The notes under the pieces were generated by a model. The model was not told the origin of the DNA, did not search any database, and saw only the letters and a list, made by a program, of their open reading frames with translations. 64,000 nt of DNA from Rhynchonema sp. JSB1_4 (taxonomy: Eukaryota; Nematoda; Chromadorea; Monhysterida; Xyalidae). Position numbers and translations under genes: made by a program. The stretch spans positions 1 through 64,000 of the forward strand of contig JASAMV010007977.1 in assembly GCA_030248065.1 (NCBI GenBank), in the 5' to 3' direction. Positions 14,049 through 26,200 of this stretch are shown here, piece by piece. How positions within the stretch are numbered: the first letter of the stretch is position 1; every line of letters begins with the position of its first letter.

Positions 14049-14519
14049 GAGGCTACCGATTTCATATAAACTGCATTATATTCACATGAATTGCGACAAA
14101 CGGATCTGAAGTTTTCAGCAAGTTTGGTGACCGGACCTTACTGCCTGGACTCCCGCTTTAAGGATACCCATGGTCCAAAAACGCCTATTTTGGAGAAAAT
14201 TTCGTCGGGAAATGGTCTGAAACAGGCTAAAAATGCACTTGGAGATTAAAAAGTGCTGATTTTGAACTGCTTTGTACCGATTTACATTGGTTTTGACAAC
14301 ATCCTCTCGCAACCTTTGAAAATATCTCGGAAATTAAACCGTTTTTTTTCCAAAAGTTGCCACTTGGAAAAATTTCCGGAAAAATAAAAACGTATTTTTT
14401 CGGGCCTCGGAAAAAAAACGGTTTTTTTCGGTTTTTTATTTCGGAAAAAAACGTTTTTTTTCGGCCCGCAAGTATAACCCCGCATCATACTTACCTCCCA
14501 CCAATGGTGTGGCTGGGGG

Positions 14520-14942
14520 CAGTGGTGTCGTTGGGAAATCAAAAAGTCAGGATACCGGATACCCAAAATCCAAAATTTTCGGATACCGGATACCCAAAAT
14601 GAAAAATCTCGGATACCAGGGGGGGTTGCTCTCTAAAATAAAAAATCTCGGATACCCAGGGGGGTTGTTCAAAAAAAGTCAATTTTTTAAGAGGAAAATT
14701 GAGCAAAATCGGTGTTGAAAGCGCAAAAATGGTCATTTTGGGGGTTATGCTTGCGCTAGCAAGCGATTTTGAGCATTTTGGAGGTAAAAATGGGCGATTT
14801 TTACCGTTTTTGGAAAATTTTTAGGGTAGGATACCCTTGGACAAAAAGTCAGGATACCGGATACCCCTGGGTGAAAAAATCAAGATACCGGATACCGGAT
14901 ACTAGGGGGGGTAACCCCCCCTTCCCCCCAACGACACCACTG
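14520..14942. mobile_element. TIR element S nested in element Z
   Basis: Termini CAGTGGTGTCGTTGGG and CCCCAACGACACCACTG. The interior contains many copies of a GGATACCGGATACCC unit at both ends. The first bases CAGTGGTGT match the Z and T termini, suggesting one transposase family for several element types. Confidence 0.75.
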
Positions 14943-15093
14943 GCTGGGGGGGGGGGGTGGGGGGGCTCCCCCCCCCCCCAAGGCACAGTAGGTAGGTTGC
15001 CGCCCCTCCCCTGGTACAGTAGGTAGGTTGCCGCCCCACCTAACTTTTCACCCAAAACATTCATTTTTGGCTTAAAATTGCATAAAATTAGCA

Positions 15094-15529
15094 TACCGTA
15101 AAAACCTAAATACAGCCCCCCCCCGGAATAGAGCCCCCCGTAATACAGCCCCCCCAAAAAGGGGTCAGTGAATTAATAGAGCCCCCCCCGGAATAGAGCC
15201 CCCCCTAAGTAACATCCCCTATACAGTAGTGTATTAAGGCCTGATAGTGGTGCACAGGTACATTTATGCACGTTTATTGTTCGTTCAGAGCACATAATAT
15301 GCCTCTAATTGACGAATAGACACGAATAAATGCGATTACAAGCGAAAAAACATCCTTTCAAACCCATTTTTAGGGGTTTTTGGGGGTATTTCTGGGAACA
15401 ATTTTTCAGGTTCGGGTCAGTGAATTAATAGAGGCCCCCCCCCGGAATAGAGCCCCCCCGTAATAGAGCCCCCCAAAATGGGGTCAGTGAATTAATAGAG
15501 CCCCCCCTTCTATTTAGGTTTTTACGGTA
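15094..15529. mobile_element. TIR element P nested in element Z
   Basis: Termini TACCGTAAAAACCTAAATA and its reverse complement. C-runs alternate with CGGAATAGAGCC and GTCAGTGAATTAATAGAGC units. Solo or partial P termini also occur near 12351, 16560-16576 and 16745-16761, so the family is repeated across the block. Confidence 0.75.
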
Positions 15530-16142
15530 TTTGTCTGTAAATAGGCGAAAAATCGCGCGCCGCGCGCGAAATTAGTGTTTTAGGCCACATTTTCTTCAGT
15601 ATTTAGACATAAAAAATTTCGGTTTCCAGATGACCCCCCCCCAAGTGGTACGACCCCCCCCCCTAGCTCGGCTGGTACAGTAGGTAGGTTGCCGCCCCGC
15701 ATTTTGGGTGGTACAGTAGGTTGCCGCCCCGCCTGGGTAGCTACACCACTGCCTCCCACACATGGGCCTGCCACTGACTACACTGATGAAAATGTTCTCT
15801 AAAACGCTAATTTCGCGCGCAGCGCGCGATTTTTCGCCTATTTGGAGCAGTGTTGGATGTACTCTGGAGAGGAGAGGGATACCGGGGGAATACCGGATAC
15901 CGCGGATTCCCGGGGGATTTTAAGCATACCTAATTGCTGCTGTTGAAGTTAGAAAATACCGAAAACAAGCCATTTTTAGGGGCATTATTAACAATGATTT
16001 TTTTCGTCGGGGGGCCAAATGAAAAATATCACCCCCCCCCCAGTGACAACTCCTACTGTATGGTTGGATGTTACTTAGGGGGCTCTATTAATTCACTGAC
16101 CCCTTTTTGGGGGGGCTGTATTACGGGGGGCTCTATTCCGGG

Positions 16143-16543
16143 CAGTGTAGTTCCTGGGGGGAGGGGGGTCCCCCTCGGGTACGTCTGTTCCCCCTCCATG
16201 GTACGCCGCCCCACTGTTCCCCCTCCGGGTACGTCTGCTCCCCCAATTTTTACCTAAAATAGGCAAATTTTGGCCTAAAATAGGCATTTTTAGGCATAAA
16301 ATGAGTGATTTTTAGGTCAATGTCGTCAAAAATCGCCAAAATACCCTTTTTATTGAGATTTTTTTCCAAAAAGGGGCAAAAATGAGCCAAATTTTCGACC
16401 TCAAAAATGACTTTTCTCCAAATTTGGGTCCTCCCCCTCCCCTTCCGGGTCCCTCCCCCCTTCCCCCCACGTGGGTACGTCTGTTCCCCCTCCGAAAAAA
16501 AGGGGGTACCGCCTGTTCCCCCTCCGGACCAGGAACTACACTG
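16143..16543. mobile_element. TIR element family T, copy 4
   Basis: Starts CAGTGTAGTTCCTGG and ends CCAGGAACTACACTG. The interior closely matches the 10.2-kb copy (same order of G-rich segment, TTTAGGCATAAAATGAGTGA segment and C-rich segment). It is inserted within CTCTATTAATTCACTGACC repeats of the P family, giving a relative age. Confidence 0.8.
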
Positions 16544-17072
16544 ATTCCGGGGGGGCTGTATTTAGGTTTTTACGGTAAATACACCTGTGCAGTGTGCACA
16601 GCTATCAAGCCTTGCCTTAATACACTAGTGCTACTATTAGGGGATTTCATTTAGAGGGCTCTATTCCGGGGCTGGGGGCTCTATTAATTCACTGACCCCT
16701 TTTTGGGGGCTGTATTACGGGGGGCTCTATTCCGTGGGGCTGTGCTTAGGTTTTTACGGTAGATGAATTTGGGGGAATCACCCCCCCCCAAGTACTGCCA
16801 CGTCAAAAAAAGAAAAAACTAAACTACCCAACAGGCAGGAAAAGCCAAAACAGTAGGTCATAAAAAGAACCATTCCAGAAGATAACGGCGGGAGTTCGGC
16901 ATTCAAAAACTGCAATAAGCAAGAGAAAAGTTAGGTCTCGACACGAAAGTGTGCACACAAAAGCATGAATCGTTCGGGAGGGAAGATTGCGATCAATTTG
17001 TAAGTGATCAACCGTGTCTTCTCCGGATCGGCCCGCATGTGCACACGTCAGTTTTGATGAAAATATGTTCTC

Positions 17073-17719
17073 ATACAAGAAGAAAAATGCCTGCTGTCGC
17101 GCGGCAAGAATCAGGATATGGTTCTCGGTATCATGCTGGTCGCATATAAAACACCTATACAAGATTGTTTACTCCCCAAAGTAAAAAGTTATCAGTGGTT
17201 ACGCACAGGAGCAAAAGGCGACTAAAAACATCACCGAAACAGAAGAAAAGATTATTTGCCAAAAAATGAGCAGGATTTAGAAAGAGGCATTGCATTCCTT
17301 TTTGAAACTGAAGTAAAAAGCGATACGCCATCAAGGAACCATATTGCGGCCAATAGCGCAATGAGGCGACGACGGCAAGCTGTCACAGGTTCGATCCGTA
17401 CTAGTAACGGCATAAAGAGTGGGTAAAACGATTATGCGTTGGCCGCAATATGGTTCCTTGATGGCGTATCGCTTTTTAATTCACTTTTCGAAAGGAATGC
17501 AATGCCTCTTTCTAAATCCTGCTCATTTTTTGGCAAATAATCTTTTCTTCTGTTTCGGTGATGTTTTTAGTCGCCTTTTGCTCCTGTGCGTAACCACTGA
17601 TAACTTTTTACTTTGGGGAGTAAACAATCTTGTATAGGTGTTTTATATGCGACCAGCATGATACCGAGAACCATATCCTGATTCTTGCCGCGCGACAGCA
17701 GGCATTTTTCTTCTTGTAT
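17073..17719. repeat. Long hairpin: two 280-bp inverted arms around an 84-bp spacer
   Basis: Left arm 17073-17354, right arm 17439-17719, near-identical reverse complements. Matching open frames on the two strands arise from this symmetry. The spacer region (17350-17398) contains a TAGCGCAATGAGG string and GGTTCGATCC, resembling the A and B boxes of a tRNA-derived RNA polymerase III promoter at tRNA-like spacing, but I could not fold a tRNA from it. It may be a SINE-derived fold-back element or an inverted duplication. Confidence 0.8.
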
Positions 17720-17889
17720 TTTTGTTTTATATCGAGTAAGCGCATTTTCTCATTCGGTGGACGGAAAATACATATGATCACACTGATAATTCGTTCACTA
17801 TACAAGGGAATTCACTATGTAGAGGTTCACCTTGTGGTGGTTTTACTGTATTCATGTTGCTGTTTCACACCTCAATCAAGTCAGAGCTA

Positions 17890-19280
17890 AAAAAGCGATG
17901 TCACCATCGGCTCCCCGACCCCAGAAACATAAACAGCTGACACATTACTGGAGATCAGATCACTATTACACTATTTATTCGCATTGATCAATACTGAGTT
18001 CCGGTTCTAGTTCCGGTTCTGGCTCCGAAAAGTTCCAGATTTAAAAGCCAATGCCACCGTTGGGTTTCTCGACCCCGAAAACCTATATACCGCACGCACT
18101 GTCGTTATGATCAGGCCAGTATTGTGCGACTTATTTGCATGGATAAATACTGAGTTCCGGTTCCAGTTCCGGTTCTGGCTCCGAAGAGCTTCGGATTGAA
18201 AAGCCAATGTCACCATTAGATTTCTCGACCCCGAAAACCTATATACCGCACGCACTGTCTTTATGATCAGACCAGTATTGTGCGACTTATTTGCTTGATA
18301 AATACTGAGTTCCGGTTCCAGTTCCGGTTCTGGCTCCGAAGAGCTCCGGATTCAAAAACCAATGTCACCATTAGATTTCTCGTCCCCAAAAACCTATGTT
18401 CCGCACCCACTGTCTTTACGATCAGACCATTATTGTTTGACTTATTTGCATGGATAAGTACTGAGTTCCGGTTCCAGTTCAGGTTCTGGCTCCGGAGAGC
18501 TCCGGATTTAAAAAACAATGCCACCATCAGATTTTTCGACCCCGAAAACCTATACACCGCACGCACTGTCTTTATGATCAAACCAGCATTGTGCGACTTA
18601 TTTGCTTGATAAATACTGAGTTCCGGTTCCAGTTCCGGTTCTGGCTCCGAAGAGCTCCGGATTCAAAAACCAATGTCACCATTAGATTTCTCGTCCCCAA
18701 AAACCTATGTTCCGCACCCACTGTCTTTGCGATCAGACCATTATTGTTTGACTTATTTGCATGGATAAGTACTGAGTTCCGGTTCCAGTTCAGGTTCTGG
18801 CTCCGGAGAGCTCCGGATTTAAAAAACAATGCCACCATCAGATTTTTCGACCCCGAAAACCTATACACCGCACGCACTGTCTTTATGATCAAACCAGCAT
18901 TGTGCGACTTATTTGCTTGATAAATACTGAGTTCCGGTTCCAGTTCCGGTTCTGGCTCCGAAGAGCTCCGGATTCAAAAACCAATGTCACCATTAGATTT
19001 CTCGTCCCCAAAAACCTATGTTCCGCACCCACTGTCTTTGCGATCAGACCATTATTGTTTGACTTATTTGCATGGATAAGTACTAAGTTCCGGTTCCAGT
19101 TCAGGTTCTGGCTCCGGAGAGCTCCGGATTTAAAAACCAATGCCACCATCAGATTTCTCGTCCCCGAAAACCTATGTTCCGCACCCACTGCCTTTACGAT
19201 CAGACCATTATTGTGTGACTTATTTGCATGGATAAGTATTGAGTTCCGGTTCCAGTTCCGGTTCTAGCTCCGAAAAGTAC
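17890..19280. repeat. Satellite array, about nine 155-bp units with 311-bp dimers
   Basis: Units begin at about 17990, 18147, 18302, 18459, 18614, 18770, 18925, 19081 and 19236 with ACTGAGTTCCGGTT. Copies from 18280, 18591 and 18902 repeat as a nearly identical 311-bp dimer, so recent expansion was by dimers. Open frames of 80-120 codons inside are by-products of the periodicity. A (GAAA)n/(GAA)n run follows at 19397-19430. Confidence 0.9.
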
Positions 19281-20203
19281 TGGATCCAAAAACCAATGTC
19301 ACCACCGAGTTTCTCGACCTTCAAAACCCCCGGTGCCGCGGCAGATTTCTCGTCCGATGTATCCCTGAGTTTTGAACGAACATTTTGCCGGAAAAAAAAG
19401 AAAGAAAGAAAGAAAGAAGAAGAAGAACGTTTTTGCACTTTTTGAGAGGCGTTGGGTACCGTAACTCCACGACGCCGGTACCGATCAACGTCATATTTTG
19501 AATGCAGATGTAGGGTCGCCCAAGGCACCTTGGGCTTAAATATTGAAACTATCGGTGCTTTGTTGTGGAACTACTGGCCAGTGAAATTTTTTCTGCCGGC
19601 ACTAACTCCGGACAACCATATGGGACATGCGCTACCGCGCATGCCCCGATATCATTCATGTTCATCCAACGTCACTTTCAGACAGTCAAGAAAGCATTAG
19701 CTCCGTCAGCTACCATAAGCTACCAAGACTCCCTAAGCTGAGACGCGGCCAATTTAGTCATGGTAAACCATGAAAACGTCTTTCTTTGTTCATAAAAAAT
19801 CGGGATATCCAATGTTGGATGCACATTATGCCGCAACGTAGGTGACCCCAACCGTCCAACTCAGCGAAACCCCAGGTGGGTGTTATCAGACTGGGTTACA
19901 TCGGTCATCAAATATTATTATCATAATACGATTTATGCGCTCGTTGATCGTCTTATCTTTGTGGCGAAAGTGTTACATTATTGTTGTGGCTGGTGTTTGT
20001 TTAGTGTCTGACTGTGGGCATGTGCCGCCGTCATGCGTTTGTGTCCTGTGCATCACGCGAACGCCTGTAAAACGAATGCTTTGTGGACGTGAAATATGGC
20101 GCATTATTGTGTTACATCACTGGTTGGTTGATTGTGGTCAGATGCTTTGTTGTTCGCTTGTTGTGTCACTGAATGGGTACATGACACGCACAAATTACGC
20201 CCA
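19281..20203. other. Upstream region of the EGF/VWA gene
   Basis: No gene recognised. It contains the GAAA/GAA run at 19397-19430 and otherwise unique-looking sequence. Promoter elements of the EGF/VWA gene are presumably here; no clear TATA box or Inr was identified. Confidence 0.4.
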
Positions 20204-23200
20204 ATGACCATTTTTTGGAATTCCTTCATTCTCGTTGTCCTGCAGCATGGATGCACTTTAGCATCGGGAAAGCAAAACGGTAAGCGGATGACTACAGCTT
20301 ATTACCTGGTTATACGATTGTTGATAATGGCCTGGAACTGCATAACTGAACAAAAGCGTCCCTTATTTCAGGCTGGTATCACTTGACGCATCGTGCCGGA
20401 CCACCAAATGTCCGTCCAACGCAGCAATGGAACCCCGGTCGCTGTATCAATCTGGGTTCACCATCCTCAACTCCAAGCGTGTGCGATTGTGCGCCTCACT
20501 TTGACGGTCGATACTGTGAAACGTACGAATGCACCGATGCTGGCATGAAGCAGACATATGTCGCCGGTTGTGCATGCGCGCCTGGATTCGAGGCCCTGCA
20601 TTGTGCACCACGTTAGCGCTTGCGATGATGTTTCATTGCGGTTGTGTTTCAAAATTCTATGACAAGAGTGGAGTCCACCTATGTAATCAGTTGAAGGAGT
20701 ATTCTAAATGGAAAGTGAGTAGGAAAGCGGCTGTTGGGGACCAAATTAGCTTTCAAAGAAGTATCCATTACAGGACTAGTATGTATTATACCTAAATTAT
20801 ATTACAGGCACGTGCGCCCCGAACACCACGGCCACCTTTGAAACATCATCGCGCACACTGGTCGTCGTCATTTTGACACGCACCACAATGGCGCCTTACA
20901 TGTCTGCGATACACAATGCGCTCAGTGCCGCAATTACCACATACACGTTCATGGATGTGAGATACTTCGACTCGTACATTCTCACCACCTATAATCAATT
21001 GGGTTCGCACATTTCTCACAATAACATGAAGATAAAATGTTTGTTAAACTGGCACGTCCCCTTTGTGATGCAGGTTCCAACACGCGTATCAAATCTCGAA
21101 AATGGTTCTGGCCGCACGCTGGTGACTTTCTGAACGCCATCAGTGCGATCTCTGTCGAACTGGGTGATGTTTCACAGCCAACACTCAGTGCAGCCATTGA
21201 TCCGTTTGCCTTAGGTGTCGAACCAAATTCACCGGTGTTGGTGTTTAGCGATGCAGCCAGCAACGACAACAGTACTGTCGTCGATCAAATCAAAATGATC
21301 CATTTGAACTACCGCCCGCAGGTGCCATTGTCAACCTTGTTTTTCGTCAAACTCAGTAAGCATTGCAAAGGATATTATTCCAGTTCTATTTCCTGTCCCC
21401 ATCTACCAGTCCGTGCAAGTCGAACCCCACACCAACGTGCACAGTGTTCGATGATGTTTCGCGATTTTCCATTGGAATCAATGCATTCTTGGATGATCTC
21501 AACAAGGTGAGGTCCGTGCTGTGCAAGTGCATGCGATTGAAGGTGTCCGGGGTCTTTTATTATGTGGAACCTATAGTTTAGATAATCCTCTTTATCCACA
21601 TTGAACGTTCCTGAATTTTGCTTGACGTGAATACCGTGTTGACCGTTTCTGTAGACAATACCCTTGATTGGGCGGGTTTCTGGGCAATCAAACTTGAGTG
21701 ACATTCAGGCCACCACGACCCTGCTCCTTCGTCTCTATCGCATCGCCTTCATCAACATCGGAGTGCTGCCACCGTGTGCCGCCGCACCGTGCACGCAGAC
21801 TGTCAGTTTCTATGTTGACTCCGCGCTTGAGCCAACTGTCAACGCGTCGGTGACTTCATTTGGTGGGTGACCTTGACCACGGTTCTTTTTATATACATTA
21901 CCTTTCATTTGGTTGGTTGGCGCTCGAACTGAATCACATGTGTATTATATGTGAATGTGCCTCGCTCATTTGACTTCCTTGAATCGCAAGTGGTATTTCC
22001 AAGCTTGTCACTATACATGCGATCAGCGTTCCTTCGCATTGTTGCCTGGGTATACCCGTACCAATCAATCTCGAAACAAAAGTCACATGACGAAGTTGGC
22101 GGCCCCTTGCGCTTCAATTCGAGCACCAAATTTGACACATCTCCCTTTGATGCAGGCGCCATCAAATTCGAGCTCAAAGACCCCAACGGTGCAGCAGTGG
22201 CGGCCAGCAGCACCCAAACGTGCCCTTCAAATGTGCACCTGGTCACATTTGTGCCCCCAACGTCCCAGCCTGGTCTCTACCAGCTGTCCATTCAACAAAC
22301 AACCACTACGACCCAAAGCAGTGCATTCCGAGTGTCAACCCAGTCCGATACACGTGTCTCTGTGGCATATACACAAGTCACTAATATTGATGCCATGCGC
22401 ACTGAGGCCGTCTATGGTTGGGTTGGGTTACTGCGTACTTTAGTCTGTTTTGATGCTGTTTTGGTGGTGTCAAACTTGGTGGGTGATACTGTACATACGT
22501 CCTGCCGTTTTATACCGCTGTCCTGCATTGGTACATGACGCTTCACCAGGCCAACCAAGTTATGTCGCCGGGCACATACAAACCAGCACTGCAACCACGT
22601 CACCACCTGATGTTGAAATCGAGGACATAACGGGCAAGCTGATGTTTCACGCGAGTGCATCCAATCGCGATCATTGCAATTACAATTGGTTGTTTGGCGC
22701 TAACCCGTGGACATGCACTGATTCCAACCAGATGTTTTATGTAAAGGTATTACTGACTATGTTTTACATTATTTTGAAAAATACAGCCCGAGATTGATAA
22801 AAAAATTTAATTGAGACCTTTTCAACTGTGCAGGTGTCAGGCCAATCGCCAAACACGCACAAATTCCAACGGGTGCTCACAGGATACTGTAAAAATAGTT
22901 TGGTGGCAGGTTTTTCATCATTGTTCATCTTCCTCATTTCTATGTATGTATTTCCACCTTTCCCCCTTCTTCCAGTCCCATCCCCACCGATAATCTGTCA
23001 GAACGGTGGTACACTGGTCAACAACAAATGCGTCTGTGTGCACGGTTACGGTGGTCAATACTGTCAGTATTTCGTGTGCTTCAACAACGGCGCGTTTAAC
23101 AAAACGGATGGGAAATGTGATTGTCTACCCGGATATCAGGGCAATCATTGTGATCAGGGTATAACTGTGGTTGTACGTATGTACATATGTTTAAACTCTA

Positions 23201-26200
23201 ATTCTTCAGTAACAATAATTCGTTCCCAGTTCATTGCGTGACGCACAGCAAAGTTGACTTCAATGACGCGCACAGAACATTCGCATTAGCCATTCAGTCC
23301 ACAACATCCATGGGGATCGAGTTGACACAAGTTTGTGAATTATGCTTTGCTGAAACCTTCCGTTTCTGCTGCAATGGAGCTTTCAGCTTTACGCGTCCTT
23401 GTCGACTGCCCTGCCCACATTCAACACCCAACATCCCGGATACTTTGCCAACTATTCACTCACAACATTCATAGCCAGCCAGCAGGACCCGGACAGTCGG
23501 TTTTTTCCGACATTTACATAATTACACAAATTTTTTTGTCAAAAACCATGCCTTTTTCGTTCAGACCCAGTCAACGTCACCGACATCACCCCTGATCAAT
23601 ACACGACCGAAACAGATTTTATCGCAGCTTTGGCCAATGTGCGACTGCAGTCGACCACATCGTGTGTCCAACCGTCACTTCACGCTGTTATTGCTGCCAT
23701 CACCAATCGGTTGGGTTTTTGGTTTCTTTTCACCTGAGGCATGTTTTCGACCAAGCATAATTGTACAAGTGTGCAATGGTGTAATGGTGCAGTGGTTCGC
23801 TTGTTCCATCATGTTATCACAGACGGACTATGGGCATAAGCACGAAATGCCACAACTCCGAAAAAGAATGAGTGTGAGCTTTTTGCTGTTATAAAACATC
23901 ACTTGCCACGCACGTTGTGTGTTTTCTTGTCGGTTGCCCGCTTCGATGCCGATCTTTGTGGTACAGAACTCACGATCCAAAACAAAATTGACCTTATGTT
24001 TCCGACTGTGATCGCATTATTTGCATACGCACAGATGCTACGGCAACCCATTCATGTGTCCATACGCGCCCAATGCCCCATCCAAAGTCTGGCCCAAGTC
24101 ACCCGTGTTCGTTGTGACCGATGGCGCTGCGCTCGAATCACAGCTCTACGCCACTGTGGCCGACCTGGCGTACAGTGCACAAGTCACGGTTGGATGTTTT
24201 TTCAGCATCATTCACACTCGCAGTTAGCACAAAAGGCGGCATCAAACTTGCTGATCTGACCGGATCTGTGCTGGTCATGTGACTTTTTGATTGAAGGACA
24301 TTCAGTGAATTACTGGTGCCATTGATTTCGAAGGGACGAACAACAGGAAACAACTTCTACACTCGAAGTCTACACAGGAATTAAAATTATCACATGACCA
24401 AAGCAGACCTGGATCCGGTGGACTCACCAATCTTGACACTCAGCCTGTATGACACAAAACATATAGACTATAAATGAAAAAAACAATCTCGAAAATTGCA
24501 GCTATTTTTCGTAATCACACCGCCCGATCCCCAGTCCAAATGTGCCCCGATCACTCCAACAGCGGGCGCAGCTGCATATGATACGTATTTGAGACTGGCT
24601 CGATTGACTGGTGGTAATGCGATCAGACTTGGGGAGCGACAAATGGGACAGGTTCGTGCGTTTTGGTTTTTTCAAAATTCTTTCAACGTGCTTGGTCACA
24701 AGAAACGTTCCAATTCAGCTGATGACCACCCTGGTGTCCAACCAATTCGAGCCAGCCACTGTGAATTTGGCCGATTTCGCTCGATGCTCGGATTCGAGTC
24801 AAGAGACGATCTACATTGTGCCTGATTCAGGGTCAACCGCCAACTTGATTGTGTCTGGCATCGCTGGTTGGTTGTCTTCGTCGCATGCTTGAATTTATAG
24901 TTTCATGTTTGACAAAAATTTTGGTGGTCTCCAATTTGGTGATCGGATCGGATCTGGTGACTTTTACAAAGGTATCATTTCGAGATATAGCTACAACGAA
25001 TTCGACCAGCGACGTTGTATACCTGCATGCTGGTCGAAACTCCAATAATCATTGGTCAGCATTTGATCTCAAAATGCTCCCTGATACAAAGAGATCCTGA
25101 ACTGTGACAACGGCTAATCACCAAGTTTGATACCCCTCCAGAACGTGTGTACCTACCTATGTATAACTTTTGTGCAGCCATGCCCGCTGCCCTACTTGAC
25201 CCGAGCGGCCAACCCCTGACCCCCGCGACTTCCATTGGCGACTATTACGAGTTCAATGTTGATACGTCCGGTTATTCGCCTGGATCCAAATTGACCCTGA
25301 GCTTCATGCACGGGGACCTGTCTATTCCATGCAATTTCCGTGCGAGACAAGGACAAAGCGCTGTGGAATTGTACATGGCGTTCACGCGAAATGAAACAAC
25401 CGATTCCGTTGCTCTCAGACCGCCTTTCGGTTAGATTCTTATAATTTTGACCAAATCGTTTTGCTTCTAAACAATTTGTTTTACATTTTAGGTCAAGACA
25501 CAAATCTTGTCACACACATATCTGATCCCAGCACAAATGTGAGAGTGCAAAACGTTACCATCAAACATCTACCGTTAACCGCACTGCCCCCGACTGATGT
25601 AGTGCCCAGAACATCGTGCACCTATGAGGCGTTCACTCCTGTGTCTTGGATATGCAATTACGTCTACCATCAATTCGTTGTTACGGTGTGTGACCGAACT
25701 CAAACATAATTAAATAACATCAAAGAGAAAATCACCATATTACAATTGCAGGCCATACTTGTGCATCCGGATGGTCACACGAGTGAGCGATCAGCCGTCA
25801 CCTACTGTGGCAATGCCCATGATGTTTCAGCACCGTGCTCGGCACATGGCCGATACAAGTTGGTGTTACATTGTGTATACGGTAGCTACAGTAACCCGTC
25901 CAAACAATGTGTCCTACTGTAGTGCCACGACGAGTGCATGTGATTGTGATCCGTTGTGGACGAACGTTCGCTGCGATGTGCCCGTGTGTTTGAATGGTGC
26001 AATTCTGTCGCCGATATTCATTTGCAGTTGTGAACCGGGATTCGCTGGCGATCACTGCGAATTGGGTTGGGTGATTTGGCAACCATTTGAACTGGATATG
26101 AATCAGTGTCAAACATGGTAATCGGTCCGGACTCCGGATAGGGGTTGCTCTAATCTTAATACAATATTGCTTGTTGGAGCCGTTGATTCATCAGGATTCA

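Larger units (their letters stand above)
13025..15751. mobile_element. 2.7-kb TIR element (Z) carrying three nested TIR elements
   Basis: The ends are a perfect 43-bp inverted repeat: 13025-13067 (begins CAGTGGTGTAGCTACCCAGG) and 15709-15751. Inside lie three separate elements with their own termini, at 13670-14048, 14520-14942 and 15094-15529. No transposase frame is visible, so it was probably mobilised in trans. The perfect TIRs argue that the outer element is young or that its ends are kept identical by conversion. Confidence 0.85.

Noticed and set aside
12240..16760. Regularly recurring short repeats considered as a CRISPR array
   Set aside because: Host is eukaryotic, spacings are irregular and the repeats belong to TIR elements.
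17155..17637. Identical 68-72 codon proteins on opposite strands
   Set aside because: They are the same frame in the two arms of the long hairpin; no domain was recognised.
18007..19267. Repeated 80-120 codon open frames on both strands
   Set aside because: They recur every 311 bp with the satellite unit, so they reflect periodic DNA, not genes.
21384..21506. Alternative reading of exon 5 with GTAAGC donor at 21356
   Set aside because: That donor puts exon 5 in a frame with an early stop; a donor at 21346 keeps the conserved VWA-end sequence open through the next exon.
25752..26065. Apparent frameshift in the EGF/VWA gene near a TGATGTTTCA copy
   Set aside because: A 64-nt intron (25859-25922, GTTGGT...TGTAG) restores the frame and yields a complete EGF cysteine pattern, so no insertion or pseudogene is needed.
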